From the NCBI GenBank assembly GCA_040954595.2, contig CM082587.2, positions 682,001 to 746,000 of the forward strand: a stretch of DNA of 64,000 bases. Direction: 5' to 3'. The stretch is from Balanoglossus misakiensis. Lineage: Eukaryota > Hemichordata. The notes beneath the pieces were generated by a model. It saw only the letters and a program-made list of their open reading frames with translations. It was not told where the DNA came from and searched no databases. The position numbers and the translations under genes were made by a program. Below, piece after piece: positions 23,472 through 37,600 of this stretch (positions within the stretch are counted from its first letter, which is position 1; each line of letters opens with the position of its first letter).

Positions 23472-26400
23472 GACGATTTTCCTCAGCTATAACCCATGAT
23501 TTTTTCAAAAAATGACCAAATTTTCAAAATTCGCAAAGTCGAAAAATCTTCGATTTTTGACGATTTTCCTGAGCTATAACCCATGGTTTTTTCAAAAAAT
23601 GACCAAATTTTCAAAATTCGCAAAGTCGAAAAATCTTCGATTTTTGACGATTTTCCTGAGCTATAACCCATGGTTTTTTCAAAAAATGACCAAATTTTCA
23701 AAATTCGCAAAGTCGAAAAATCCTCGATTTTTGACGATTTTCCTGAGCTATAACCCATGGTTTTTTCAAAAAAAGACCAAATTTTCAAAATTCGCAAAGT
23801 CGAAAAATCCTCGATTTTTGACGATTTTCCTGAGCTATAACCCATGGTTTTTTCAAAAAATGACCAAATTTTCAAAATTCGCAAAGTCGAAAAATCCTCG
23901 ATTTTTGACGATTTTCCTGAGCTATAACCCATGGTTTTTTCAAAAAATGACCAAATTTTCAAAATTCGCAAAGTCGAAAAATCCTCGATTTTTGACGATT
24001 TTCCTGAGCTATAACCCATGGTTTTTTCAAAAAATGACCAAATTTTCAAAATTCGCAAAGTCGAAAAATCCTCGATTTTTGACGATTTTCCTGAGCTATA
24101 ACCCATGGTTTTTTCAAAAAATGACCAAATTTTCAAAATTCGCAAAGTCGAAAAATCCTCGATTTTTGACGATTTTCCTGAGCTATAACCCATGGTTTTT
24201 TCAAAAAATGACCAAATTTTCAAAATTCGCAAAGTCGAAAAATCCTCGATTTTTGACGATTTTCCTGAGCTATAACCCATGGTTTTTTCAAAAAATGACC
24301 AAATTTTCAAAATTCGCAAAGTCGAAAAATCCTCGATTTTTGACGATTTTCCTGAGCTATAACCCATGGTTTTTTCAAAAAATGACCAAATTTTCAAAAT
24401 TCGCAAAGTCGAAAAATCCTCGATTTTTGACGATTTTCCTGAGCTATAACCCATGGTTTTTTCAAAAAATGACCAAATTTTCAAAATTCGCAAAGTCGAA
24501 AAATCCTCGATTTTTGACGATTTTCCTGAGCTATAACCCATGGTTTTTTCAAAAAATGACCAAATTTTCAAAATTCGCAAAGTCGAAAAATCCTCGATTT
24601 TTGACGATTTTCCTGAGCTATAACCCATGGTTTTTTCAAAAAATGACCAAATTTTCAAAATTCGCAAAGTCGAAATATCCTCGATTTTTGACGATTTTCC
24701 TGAGCTATAACCCATGGTTTTTTCAAAAAATGACCAAATTTTCAAAATTCGCAAAGTCGAAAAATCCTCGATTTTTGACGATTTTCCTGAGCTATAACCC
24801 ATGGTTTTTTCAAAAAATGACCAAATTTTCAAAATTCGCAAAGTCGAAAAATCCTCGATTTTTGACGATTTTCCTGAGCTATAACCCATGGTTTTTTCAA
24901 AAAATGACCAAATTTTCAAAATTCGCAAAGTCGAAAAATCCTCGATTTTTGACGATTTTCCTGAGCTATAACCCATGGTTTTTTCAAAAAATGACCAAAT
25001 TTTCAAAATTCGCAAAGTCGAAAAATCCTCGATTTTTGACGATTTTCCTGAGCTATAACCCATGGTTTTTTCAAAAAATGACCAAATTTTCAAAATTCGC
25101 AAAGTCGAAAAATCCTCGATTTTTGACGATTTTCCTGAGCTATAACCCATGGTTTTTTCAAAAAATGACCAAATTTTCAAAATTCGCAAAGTCGAAAAAT
25201 CCTCGATTTTTGACGATTTTCCTGAGCTATAACCCATGGTTTTTTCAAAAAATGACCAAATTTTCAAAATTCGCAAAGTCGAAATATCCTCGATTTTTGA
25301 CGATTTTCCTGAGCTATAACCCATGGTTTTTTCAAAAAATGACCAAATTTTCAAAATTCGCAAAGTCGAAAAATCCTCGATTTTTGACGATTTTCCTGAG
25401 CTATAACCCATGGTTTTTTCAAAAAATGACCAAATTTTCAAAATTCGCAAAGTCGAAAAATCCTCGATTTTTGACGATTTTCCTGAGCTATAACCCATGG
25501 TTTTTTCAAAAAATGACCAAATTTTCAAAATTCGCAAAGTCGAAATATCCTCGATTTTTGACGATTTTCCTGAGCTATAACCCATGGTTTTTTCAAAAAA
25601 TGACCAAATTTTCAAAATTCGCAAAGTCGAAAAATCCTCGATTTTTGACGATTTTCCTGAGCTATAACCCATGGTTTTTTCAAAAAATGACCAAATTTTC
25701 AAAATTCGCAAAGTCGAAAAATCCTCGATTTTTGACGATTTTCCTGAGCTATAACCCATGGTTTTTTCAAAAAATGACCAAATTTTCAAAATTCGCAAAG
25801 TCGAAATATCCTCGATTTTTGACGATTTTCCTGAGCTATAACCCATGGTTTTTTCAAAAAATGACCAAATTTTCAAAATTCGCAAAGTCGAAATATCCTC
25901 GATTTTTGACGATTTTCCTGAGCTATAACCCATGGTTTTTTCAAAAAATGACCAAATTTTCAAAATTCGCAAAGTCGAAAAATCCTCGATTTTTGACGAT
26001 TTTCCTGAGCTATAACCCATGGTTTTTTCAAAAAATGACCAAATTTTCAAAATTCGCAAAGTCGAAAAATCCTCGATTTTTGACGATTTTCCTGAGCTAT
26101 AACCCATGGTTTTTTCAAAAAATGACCAAATTTTCAAAATTCGCAAAGTCGAAAAATCCTCGATTTTTGACGATTTTCCTGAGCTATAACCCATGGTTTT
26201 TTCAAAAAATGACCAAATTTTCAAAATTCGCAAAGTCGAAAAATCCTCGATTTTTGACGATTTTCCTGAGCTATAACCCATGGTTTTTTAAAAAAATGAC
26301 CAAATTTTCAAAATTCGCAAAGTCGAAAAATCCTCGATTTTTGACGATTTTCCTGAGCTATAACCCATGGTTTTTTCAAAAAATGACCAAATTTTCAAAA

Positions 26401-29400
26401 TTCGCAAAGTCGAAAAATCCTCGATTTTTGACGATTTTCCTGAGCTATAACCCATGGTTTTTTCAAAAAATGACCAAATTTTCAAAATTCGCAAAGTCGA
26501 AAAATCCTCGATTTTTGACGATTTTCCTGAGCTATAACCCATGGTTTTTTCAAAAAATGACCAAATTTTCAAAATTCGCAAAGTCGAAAAATCCTCGATT
26601 TTTGACGATTTTCCTGAGCTATAACCCATGGTTTTTTCAAAAAATGACCAAATTTTCAAAATTCGCAAAGTCGAAAAATCCTCGATTTTTGACGATTTTC
26701 CTGAGCTATAACCCATGGTTTTTTCAAAAAATGACCAAATTTTCAAAATTCGCAAAGTCGAAAAATCCTCGATTTTTGACGATTTTCCTGAGCTATAACC
26801 CATGGTTTTTTCAAAAAATGACCAAATTTTCAAAATTCGCAAAGTCGAAAAATCCTCGATTTTTGACGATTTTCCTGAGCTATAACCCATGGTTTTTTCA
26901 AAAAATGACCAAATTTTCAAAATTCGCAAAGTCGAAAAATCCTCGATTTTTGACGATTTTCCTGAGCTATAACCCATGGTTTTTTCAAAAAATGACCAAA
27001 TTTTCAAAATTCGCAAAGTCGAAAAATCCTCGATTTTTGACGATTTTCCTGAGCTATAACCCATGGTTTTTTCAAAAAATGACCAAATTTTCAAAATTCG
27101 CAAAGTCGAAAAATCCTCGATTTTTGACGATTTTCCTGAGCTATAACCCATGGTTTTTTCAAAAAATGACCAAATTTTCAAAATTCGCAAAGTCGAAAAA
27201 TCCTCGATTTTTGACGATTTTCCTGAGCTATAACCCATGGTTTTTTCAAAAAATGACCAAATTTTCAAAATTCGCAAAGTCGAAAAATCCTCGATTTTTG
27301 ACGATTTTCCTGAGCTATAACCCATGGTTTTTTCAAAAAATGACCAAATTTTCAAAATTCGCAAAGTCGAAAAATCCTCGATTTTTGACGATTTTCCTGA
27401 GCTATAACCCATGGTTTTTTCAAAAAATGACCAAATTTTCAAAATTCGCAAAGTCGAAAAATCCTCGATTTTTGACGATTTTCCTGAGCTATAACCCATG
27501 GTTTTTTCAAAAAATGACCAAATTTTCAAAATTCGCAAAGTCGAAAAATCCTCGATTTTTGACGATTTTCCTGAGCTATAACCCATGGTTTTTTCAAAAA
27601 ATGACCAAATTTTCAAAATTCGCAAAGTCGAAAAATCCTCGATTTTTGACGATTTTCCTGAGCTATAACCCATGGTTTTTTTCAAAAAATGACCAAATTT
27701 TCAAAATTCGCAAAGTCGAAAAATCCTCGATTTTTGACGATTTTCCTGAGCTATAACCCATGGTTTTTTTCAAAAAATGACCAAATTTTCAAAATTCGCA
27801 AAGTCGAAAAATCCTCGATTTTTGACGATTTTCCTGAGCTATAACCCATGGTTTTTTCAAAAAATGACCAAATTTTCAAAATTCGCAAAGTCGAAAAATC
27901 CTCGATTTTTGACGATTTTCCTGAGCTATAACCCATGGTTTTTTCAAAAAATGACCAAATTTTCAAAATTCGCAAAGTCGAAAAATCCTCGATTTTTGAC
28001 GATTTTCCTGAGCTATAACCCATGGTTTTTTCAAAAAATGACCAAATTTTCAAAATTCGCAAAGTCGAAAAATCCTCGATTTTTGACGATTTTCCTGAGC
28101 TATAACCCATGGTTTTTTCAAAAAATGACCAAATTTTCAAAATTCGCAAAGTCGAAAAATCCTCGATTTTTGACGATTTTCCTGAGCTATAACCCATGGT
28201 TTTTTCAAAAAATGACCAAATTTTCAAAATTCGCAAAGTCGAAAAATCCTCGATTTTTGACGATTTTCCTGAGCTATAACCCATGGTTTTTTCAAAAAAT
28301 GACCAAATTTTCAAAATTCGCAAAGTCGAAAAATCCTCGATTTTTGACGATTTTCCTGAGCTATAACCCATGGTTTTTTCAAAAAATGACCAAATTTTCA
28401 AAATTCGCAAAGTCGAAAAATCCTCGATTTTTGACGATTTTCCTGAGCTATAACCCATGGTTTTTTCAAAAAATGACCAAATTTTCAAAATTCGCAAAGT
28501 CGAAAAATCCTCGATTTTTGACGATTTTCCTGAGCTATAACCCATGGTTTTTTCAAAAAATGACCAAATTTTCAAAATTCGCAAAGTCGAAAAATCCTCG
28601 ATTTTTGACGATTTTCCTGAGCTATAACCCATGGTTTTTTCAAAAAATGACCAAATTTTCAAAATTCGCAAAGTCGAAAATTCCTCGATTTTTGACGATT
28701 TTCCTGAGCTATAACCCATGGTTTTTTCAAAAAATGACCAAATTTTCAAAATTCGCAAAGTCGAAAAATCCTCGATTTTTGACGATTTTCCTGAGCTATA
28801 ACCCATGGTTTTTTCAAAAAATGACCAAATTTTCAAAATTCGCAAAGTCGAAAAATCCTCGATTTTTGACGATTTTCCTGAGCTATAACCCATGGTTTTT
28901 TCAAAAAATGACCAAATTTTCAAAATTCGCAAAGTCGAAAAATCCTCGATTTTTGACGATTTTCCTGAGCTATAACCCATGGTTTTTTCAAAAAATGACC
29001 AAATTTTCAAAATTCGCAAAGTCGAAAAATCCTCGATTTTTGACGATTTTCCTGAGCTATAAACCCATGGTTTTTTCAAAAAATGACCAAATTTTCAAAA
29101 TTCGCAAAGTCGAAAAATCCTCGATTTTTGACGATTTTCCTGAGCTATAACCCATGGTTTTTTCAAAAAATGACCAAATTTTCAAAATTCGCAAAGTCGA
29201 AAAATCCTCGATTTTTGACGATTTTCCTGAGCTATAACCCATGGTTTTTTCAAAAAATGACCAAATTTTCAAAATTCGCAAAGTCGAAAAATCCTCGATT
29301 TTTGACGATTTTCCTGAGCTATAACCCATGGTTTTTTCAAAAAATGACCAAATTTTCAAAATTCGCAAAGTCGAAAAATCCTCGATTTTTGACGATTTTC

Positions 29401-31521
29401 CTGAGCTATAACCCATGGTTTTTTTCAAAAAATGACCAAATTTTCAAAATTCGCAAAGTCGAAAAATCCTCGATTTTTGACGATTTTCCTGAGCTATAAC
29501 CCATGGTTTTTTCAAAAAATGACCAAATTTTCAAAATTCGCAAAGTCGAAAAATCCTCGATTTTTGACGATTTTCCTGAGCTATAACCCATGGTTTTTTC
29601 AAAAAATGACCAAATTTTCAAAATTCGCAAAGTCGAAAAATCCTCGATTTTTGACGATTTTCCTGAGCTATAACCCATGGTTTTTTCAAAAAATGACCAA
29701 ATTTTCAAAATTCGCAAAGTCGAAAAATCCTCGATTTTTGACGATTTTCCTGAGCTATAACCCATGGTTTTTTCAAAAAATGACCAAATTTTCAAAATTC
29801 GCAAAGTCGAAAAATCCTCGATTTTTGACGATTTTCCTGAGCTATAACCCATGGTTTTTTCAAAAAATGACCAAATTTTCAAAATTCGCAAAGTCGAAAA
29901 ATCCTCGATTTTTGACGATTTTCCTGAGCTATAACCCATGGTTTTTTCAAAAAATGACCAAATTTTCAAAATTCGCAAAGTCGAAAAATCCTCGATTTTT
30001 GACGATTTTCCTGAGCTATAACCCATGGTTTTTTCAAAAAATGACCAAATTTTCAAAATTCGCAAAGTCGAAAAATCCTCGATTTTTGACGATTTTCCTG
30101 AGCTATAACCCATGGTTTTTTCAAAAAATGACCAAATTTTCAAAATTCGCAAAGTCGAAAAATCCTCGATTTTTGACGATTTTCCTGAGCTATAACCCAT
30201 GGTTTTTTCAAAAAATGACCAAATTTTCAAAATTCGCAAAGTCGAAAAATCCTCGATTTTTGACGATTTTCCTGAGCTATAACCCATGGTTTTTTCAAAA
30301 AATGACCAAATTTTCAAAATTCGCAAAGTCGAAAAATCCTCGATTTTTGACGATTTTCCTGAGCTATAACCCATGGTTTTTTTCAAAAAATGACCAAATT
30401 TTCAAAATTCGCAAAGTCGAAAAATCCTCGATTTTTGACGATTTTCCTGAGCTATAACCCATGGTTTTTTCAAAAAATGACCAAATTTTCAAAATTCGCA
30501 AAGTCGAAAAATCCTCGATTTTTGACGATTTTCCTGAGCTATAACCCATGGTTTTTTCAAAAAATGACCAAATTTTCAAAATTCGCAAAGTCGAAAAATC
30601 CTCGATTTTTGACGATTTTCCTGAGCTATAACCCATGGTTTTTTCAAAAAATGACCAAATTTTCAAAATTCGCAAAGTCGAAAAATCCTCGATTTTTGAC
30701 GATTTTCCTGAGCTATAACCCATGGTTTTTTCAAAAAATGACCAAATTTTCAAAATTCGCAAAGTCGAAAAATCCTCGATTTTTGACGATTTTCCTGAGC
30801 TATAACCCATGGTTTTTTCAAAAAATGACCAAATTTTCAAAATTCGCAAAGTCGAAAAATCCTCGATTTTTGACGATTTTCCTGAGCTATAACCCATGGT
30901 TTTTTCAAAAAATGACCAAATTTTCAAAATTCGCAAAGTCGAAAAATCCTCGATTTTTGACGATTTTCCTGAGCTATAACCCATGGTTTTTTCAAAAAAT
31001 GACCAAATTTTCAAAATTCGCAAAGTCGAAAAATCCTCGATTTTTGACGATTTTCCTGAGCTATAACCCATGGTTTTTTTCAAAAAATGACCAAATTTTC
31101 AAAATTCGCAAAGTCGAAAAATCCTCGATTTTTGACGATTTTCCTGAGCTATAACCCATGGTTTTTTTCAAAAAATGACCAAATTTTCAAAATTCGCAAA
31201 GTCGAAAAATCCTCGATTTTTGACGATTTTCCTGAGCTATAACCCATGGTTTTTTCAAAAAATGACCAAATTTTCAAAATTCGCAAAGTCGAAAAATCCT
31301 CGATTTTTGACGATTTTCCTGAGCTATAACCCATGGTTTTTTCAACTCAAAATGACCAAATTTTCAAAATTCGCAAAGTCGAAAAATCCTCGATTTTTGA
31401 CGATTTTCCTGAGCTATAACCCATGGTTTTTTCAAAAAATGACCAAATTTTCAAAATTCGCAAAGTCGAAAAATCCTCGATTTTTGACGATTTTCCTGAG
31501 CTATAACCCATGGTTTTTTCA
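23472..31521 (+). repeat. 87-bp satellite array, left arm (about 92 units)
   Basis: The tandem unit is 87 bp and its copies are nearly identical. The CCATGGTTTTTTC landmark recurs every 87 bp, with occasional one-base changes in T-run length. Because 87 is 29 codons, frames stay open for over 1,400 codons on the plus strand and over 900 on the minus strand; these are not genes. A variant with AAATATCC in place of AAAATCC appears in several units between about 24670 and 25890 and is not seen in the right arm. Three small dyads lie in each unit: TTTTTTCAAAAAA, AATTTTCAAAATT, and AAAAATC-CTC-GATTTTT. The last unit before the gap region carries an unusual ACTC insertion near 31344. Confidence 0.97.
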
Positions 31522-31621
31522 NNNNNNNNNNNNNNNNNNNNNNNNNNNNNNNNNNNNNNNNNNNNNNNNNNNNNNNNNNNNNNNNNNNNNNNNNNNNNNN
31601 NNNNNNNNNNNNNNNNNNNNN
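31522..31621. other. Assembly gap of exactly 100 N
   Basis: One hundred N characters is a conventional placeholder for a gap of unknown size. The satellite reads in the plus orientation on the left and the minus orientation on the right. Units touching the gap have extra indels (for example ATGCTC instead of ATCGTC near 31667), typical of weakly supported contig ends. Confidence 0.99.
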
Positions 31622-34600
31622 ATTTGGTCTTTTTTTGAAAAAACCATGGGTTATAGCTCAGGAAAATGCTCAAAAATCGAGGATTTTTCGACTTGCGAAT
31701 TTGAAAATTTGGTCATTTTTGAAAAACCATGGGTTATAGCTCAGGAAAATCGTCAAAAATCGAGGATTTTTCGACTTTGCGAATTTTGAAAATTTGGTCA
31801 TTTTTTGAAAAAACCATGGGTTATAGCTCAGGAAAATCGTCAAAAATCGAGGATTTTTCGACTTTGCGAAATTTGAAAATTTGGTCATTTTTTGAAAAAA
31901 CCATGGGTTATAGCTCAGGAAAATCGTCAAAAATCGAGGATTTTTCGACTTTGCGAATTTTGAAAATTTGGTCATTTTTTGAAAAAAACCATGGGTTATA
32001 GCTCAGGAAAATCGTCAAAAATCGAGGATTTTTCGACTTTGCGAATTTTGAAAATTTGGTCATTTTTTGAAAAAACCATGGGTTATAGCTCAGGAAAATC
32101 GTCAAAAATCGAGGATTTTTCGACTTTGCGAATTTTGAAAATTTGGTCATTTTTTGAAAAAACCATGGGTTATAGCTCAGGAAAATCGTCAAAAATCGAG
32201 GATTTTTCGACTTTGCGAATTTTGAAAATTTGGTCATTTTTTGAAAAAAACCATGGGTTATAGCTCAGGAAAATCGTCAAAAATCGAGGATTTTTCGACT
32301 TTGCGAATTTTGAAAATTTGGTCATTTTTTGAAAAAACCATGGGTTATAGCTCAGGAAAATCGTCAAAAATCGAGGATTTTTCGACTTTGCGAATTTTGA
32401 AAATTTGGTCATTTTTTGAAAAAACCATGGGTTATAGCTCAGGAAAATCGTCAAAAATCGAGGATTTTTCGACTTTGCGAATTTTGAAAATTTGGTCATT
32501 TTTGAAAAAACCATGGGTTATAGCTCAGGAAAATCGTCAAAAATCGAGGATTTTTCGACTTTGCGAATTTTGAAAATTTGGTCATTTTTTGAAAAAACCA
32601 TGGGTTATAGCTCAGGAAAATCGTCAAAAATCGAGGATTTTTCGACTTTGCGAATTTTGAAAATTTGGTCATTTTTTGAAAAAACCATGGGTTATAGCTC
32701 AGGAAAATCGTCAAAAATCGAGGATTTTTCGACTTTGCGAATTTTGAAAATTTGGTCATTTTTTGAAAAAACCATGGGTTATAGCTCAGGAAAATCGTCA
32801 AAAATCGAGGATTTTTCGACTTTGCGAATTTTGAAAATTTGGTCATTTTTTGAAAAAACCATGGGTTATAGCTCAGGAAAATCGTCAAAAATCGAGGATT
32901 TTTCGACTTTGCGAATTTTGAAAATTTGGTCATTTTTTGAAAAAACCATGGGTTATAGCTCAGGAAAATCGTCAAAAATCGAGGATTTTTCGACTTTGCG
33001 AATTTTGAAAATTTGGTCATTTTTTGAAAAAACCATGGGTTATAGCTCAGGAAAATCGTCAAAAATCGAGGATTTTTCGACTTTGCGAATTTTGAAAATT
33101 TGGTCATTTTTTGAAAAAACCATGGGTTATAGCTCAGGAAAATCGTCAAAAATCGAGGATTTTTCGACTTTGCGAAATTTGAAAATTTGGTCATTTTTTG
33201 AAAAAAACCATGGGTTATAGCTCAGGAAAATCGTCAAAAATCGAGGATTTTTCGACTTTGCGAAATTTGAAAATTTGGTCATTTTTTGAAAAAACCATGG
33301 GTTATAGCTCAGGAAAATCGTCAAAAATCGAGGATTTTTCGACTTTGCGAAATTTGAAAATTTGGTCATTTTTTGAAAAAACCATGGGTTATAGCTCAGG
33401 AAAATCGTCAAAAATCGAGGATTTTTCGACTTTGCGAATTTTGAAAATTTGGTCATTTTTTGAAAAAACCATGGGTTATAGCTCAGGAAAATCGTCAAAA
33501 ATCGAGGATTTTTCGACTTTGCGAATTTTGAAAATTTGGTCATTTTTTGAAAAAACCATGGGTTATAGCTCAGGAAAATCGTCAAAAATCGAGGATTTTT
33601 CGACTTTGCGAAATTTGAAAATTTGGTCATTTTTTGAAAAAACCATGGGTTATAGCTCAGGAAAATCGTCAAAAATCGAGGATTTTTCGACTTTGCGAAT
33701 TTTGAAAATTTGGTCATTTTTTGAAAAAACCATGGGTTATAGCTCAGGAAAATCGTCAAAAATCGAGGATTTTTCGACTTTGCGAATTTTGAAAATTTGG
33801 TCATTTTTTGAAAAAACCATGGGTTATAGCTCAGGAAAATCGTCAAAAATCGAGGATTTTTCGACTTTGCGAATTTTGAAAATTTGGTCATTTTTTGAAA
33901 AAACCATGGGTTATAGCTCAGGAAAATCGTCAAAAATCGAGGATTTTTCGACTTTGCGAAATTTGAAAATTTGGTCATTTTTTGAAAAAACCATGGGTTA
34001 TAGCTCAGGAAAATCGTCAAAAATCGAGGATTTTTCGACTTTGCGAAATTTGAAAATTTGGTCATTTTTTGAAAAAACCATGGGTTATAGCTCAGGAAAA
34101 TCGTCAAAAATCGAGGATTTTTCGACTTTGCGAATTTTGAAAATTTGGTCATTTTTTGAAAAAACCATGGGTTATAGCTCAGGAAAATCGTCAAAAATCG
34201 AGGATTTTTGGACTTTGCGAATTTTGAAAATTTGGTCATTTTTTGAAAAAACCATGGGTTATAGCTCAGGAAAATCGTCAAAAATCGAGGATTTTTCGGA
34301 CTTTGCGAATTTTGAAAATTTGGTCATTTTTTGAAAAAACCATGGGTTATAGCTCAGGAAAATCGTCAAAAATCGAGGATTTTTCGACTTTGCGAATTTT
34401 GAAAATTTGGTCATTTTTTGAAAAAACCATGGGTTATAGCTCAGGAAAATCGTCAAAAATCGAGGATTTTTCGACTTTGCGAATTTTGAAAATTTGGTCA
34501 TTTTTTGAAAAAAACCATGGGTTATAGCTCAGGAAAATCGTCAAAAATCGAGGATTTTTCGACTTTGCGAATTTTGAAAATTTGGTCATTTTTTGAAAAA

Positions 34601-37600
34601 ACCATGGGTTATAGCTCAGGAAAATCGTCAAAAATCGAGGATTTTTCGACTTTGCGAATTTTGAAAATTTGGTCATTTTTTGAAAAAAACCATGGGTTAT
34701 AGCTCAGGAAAATCGTCAAAAATCGAGGATTTTTCGACTTTGCGAAATTTGAAAATTTGGTCATTTTTTGAAAAAACCATGGGTTATAGCTCAGGAAAAT
34801 CGTCAAAAATCGAGGATTTTTCGACTTTGCGAATTTTGAAAATTTGGTCATTTTTTGAAAAAAACCATGGGTTATAGCTCAGGAAAATCGTCAAAAATCG
34901 AGGATTTTTCGACTTTGCGAAATTTGAAAATTTGGTCATTTTTTGAAAAAACCATGGGTTATAGCTCAGGAAAATCGTCAAAAATCGAGGATTTTTCGAC
35001 TTTGCGAATTTTGAAAATTTGGTCATTTTTTGAAAAAACCATGGGTTATAGCTCAGGAAAATCGTCAAAAATCGAGGATTTTTCGACTTTGCGAATTTTG
35101 AAAATTTGGTCATTTTTTGAAAAAACCATGGGTTATAGCTCAGGAAAATCGTCAAAAATCGAGGATTTTTCGACTTTGCGAATTTTGAAAATTTGGTCAT
35201 TTTTTGAAAAAACCATGGGTTATAGCTCAGGAAAATCGTCAAAAATCGAGGATTTTTCGACTTTGCGAATTTTGAAAATTTGGTCATTTTTGAAAAAACC
35301 ATGGGTTATAGCTCAGGAAAATCGTCAAAAATCGAGGATTTTTCGACTTTGCGAATTTTGAAAATTTGGTCATTTTTTGAAAAAACCATGGGTTATAGCT
35401 CAGGAAAATCGTCAAAAATCGAGGATTTTTCGACTTTGCGAATTTTGAAAATTTGGTCATTTTTTGAAAAAACCATGGGTTATAGCTCAGGAAAATCGTC
35501 AAAAATCGAGGATTTTTCGACTTTGCGAAATTTGAAAATTTGGTCATTTTTTGAAAAAACCATGGGTTATAGCTCAGGAAAATCGTCAAAAATCGAGGAT
35601 TTTTCGACTTTGCGAATTTTGAAAATTTGGTCATTTTTTGAAAAAACCATGGGTTATAGCTCAGGAAAATCGTCAAAAATCGAGGATTTTTGGACTTTGC
35701 GAATTTTGAAAATTTGGTCATTTTTTGAAAAAACCATGGGTTATAGCTCAGGAAAATCGTCAAAAATCGAGGATTTTTGGACTTTGCGAATTTTGAAAAT
35801 TTGGTCATTTTTTGAAAAAACCATGGGTTATAGCTCAGGAAAATCGTCAAAAATCGAGGATTTTTCGACTTTGCGAATTTTGAAAATTTGGTCATTTTTT
35901 GAAAAAACCATGGGTTATAGCTCAGGAAAATCGTCAAAAATCGAGGATTTTTCGACTTTGCGAATTTTGAAAATTTGGTCATTTTTTGAAAAAACCATGG
36001 GTTATAGCTCAGGAAAATCGTCAAAAATCGAGGATTTTTCGACTTTGCGAATTTTGAAAATTTGGTCATTTTTTTGAAAAAACCATGGGTTATAGCTCAG
36101 GAAAATCGTCAAAAATCGAGGATTTTTCGACTTTGCGAATTTTGAAAATTTGGTCATTTTTTGAAAAAACCATGGGTTATAGCTCAGGAAAATCGTCAAA
36201 AATCGAGGATTTTTCGACTTTGCGAATTTTGAAAATTTGGTCATTTTTTGAAAAAACCATGGGTTATAGCTCAGGAAAATCGTCAAAAATCGAGGATTTT
36301 TCGACTTTGCGAATTTTGAAAATTTGGTCATTTTTTGAAAAAACCATGGGTTATAGCTCAGGAAAATCGTCAAAAATCGAGGATTTTTCGACTTTGCGAA
36401 TTTTGAAAATTTGGTCATTTTTTGAAAAAACCATGGGTTATAGCTCAGGAAAATCGTCAAAAAATCGAGGATTTTTCGACTTTGCGAATTTTGAAAATTT
36501 GGTCATTTTTTTGAAAAAACCATGGGTTATAGCTCAGGAAAATCGTCAAAAATCGAGGATTTTTCGACTTTGCGAATTTTGAAAATTTGGTCATTTTTTG
36601 AAAAACCATGGGTTAAGCTCAGGAAAATCGTCAAAAATCGAGGATTTTTCGACTTTGCGAATTTTGAAAATTTGGTCATTTTTTGAAAAAACCATGGGTT
36701 ATAGCTCAGGAAAATCGTCAAAAATCGAGGATTTTTCGACTTTGCGAATTTTGAAAATTTGGTCATTTTTTGAAAAACCATGGGTTATAGCTCAGGAAAA
36801 TCGTCAAAAATCGAGGATTTTTCGACTTTGCGAATTTTGAAAATTTGGTCATTTTTTGAAAAAACCATGGGTTATAGCTCAGGAAAATCGTCAAAAATCG
36901 AGGATTTTTCGACTTTGCGAATTTTGAAAATTTGGTCATTTTTTGAAAAAACCATGGGTTATAGCTCAGGAAAATCGTCAAAAATCGAGGATTTTTCGAC
37001 TTTGCGAATTTTGAAAATTTGGTCATTTTTTGAAAAAACCATGGGTTATAGCTCAGGAAAATCGTCAAAAATCGAGGATTTTTCGACTTTGCGAAATTTG
37101 AAAATTTGGTCATTTTTTGAAAAAAACCATGGGTTATAGCTCAGGAAAATCGTCAAAAATCGAGGATTTTTCGACTTTGCGAAATTTGAAAATTTGGTCA
37201 TTTTTTGAAAAAACCATGGGTTATAGCTCAGGAAAATCGTCAAAAATCGAGGAATTTTTCGACTTTGCGAATTTTGAAAATTTGGTCATTTTTTGAAAAA
37301 ACCATGGGTTATAGCTCAGGAAAATCGTCAAAAATCGAGGATTTTTCGACTTTGCGAATTTTGAAAATTTGGTCATTTTTTGAAAAACCATGGGTTATAG
37401 CTCAGGAAAATCGTCAAAAATCGAGGATTTTTCGACTTTGCGAATTTTGAAAATTTGGTCATTTTTTTGAAAAAACCATGGGTTATAGCTCAGGAAAATC
37501 GTCAAAAATCGAGGATTTTTCGACTTTGCGAATTTTGAAAATTTGGTCATTTTTTGAAAAAACCATGGGTTATAGCTCAGGAAAATCGTCAAAAATCGAG

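Noticed and set aside
23483-34334. Very long open frames in the satellite on both strands
   Set aside because: The frames exist because the unit length is divisible by three. Both strands are open at once, indels break them at homopolymers, and the peptide repeats resemble no protein family.
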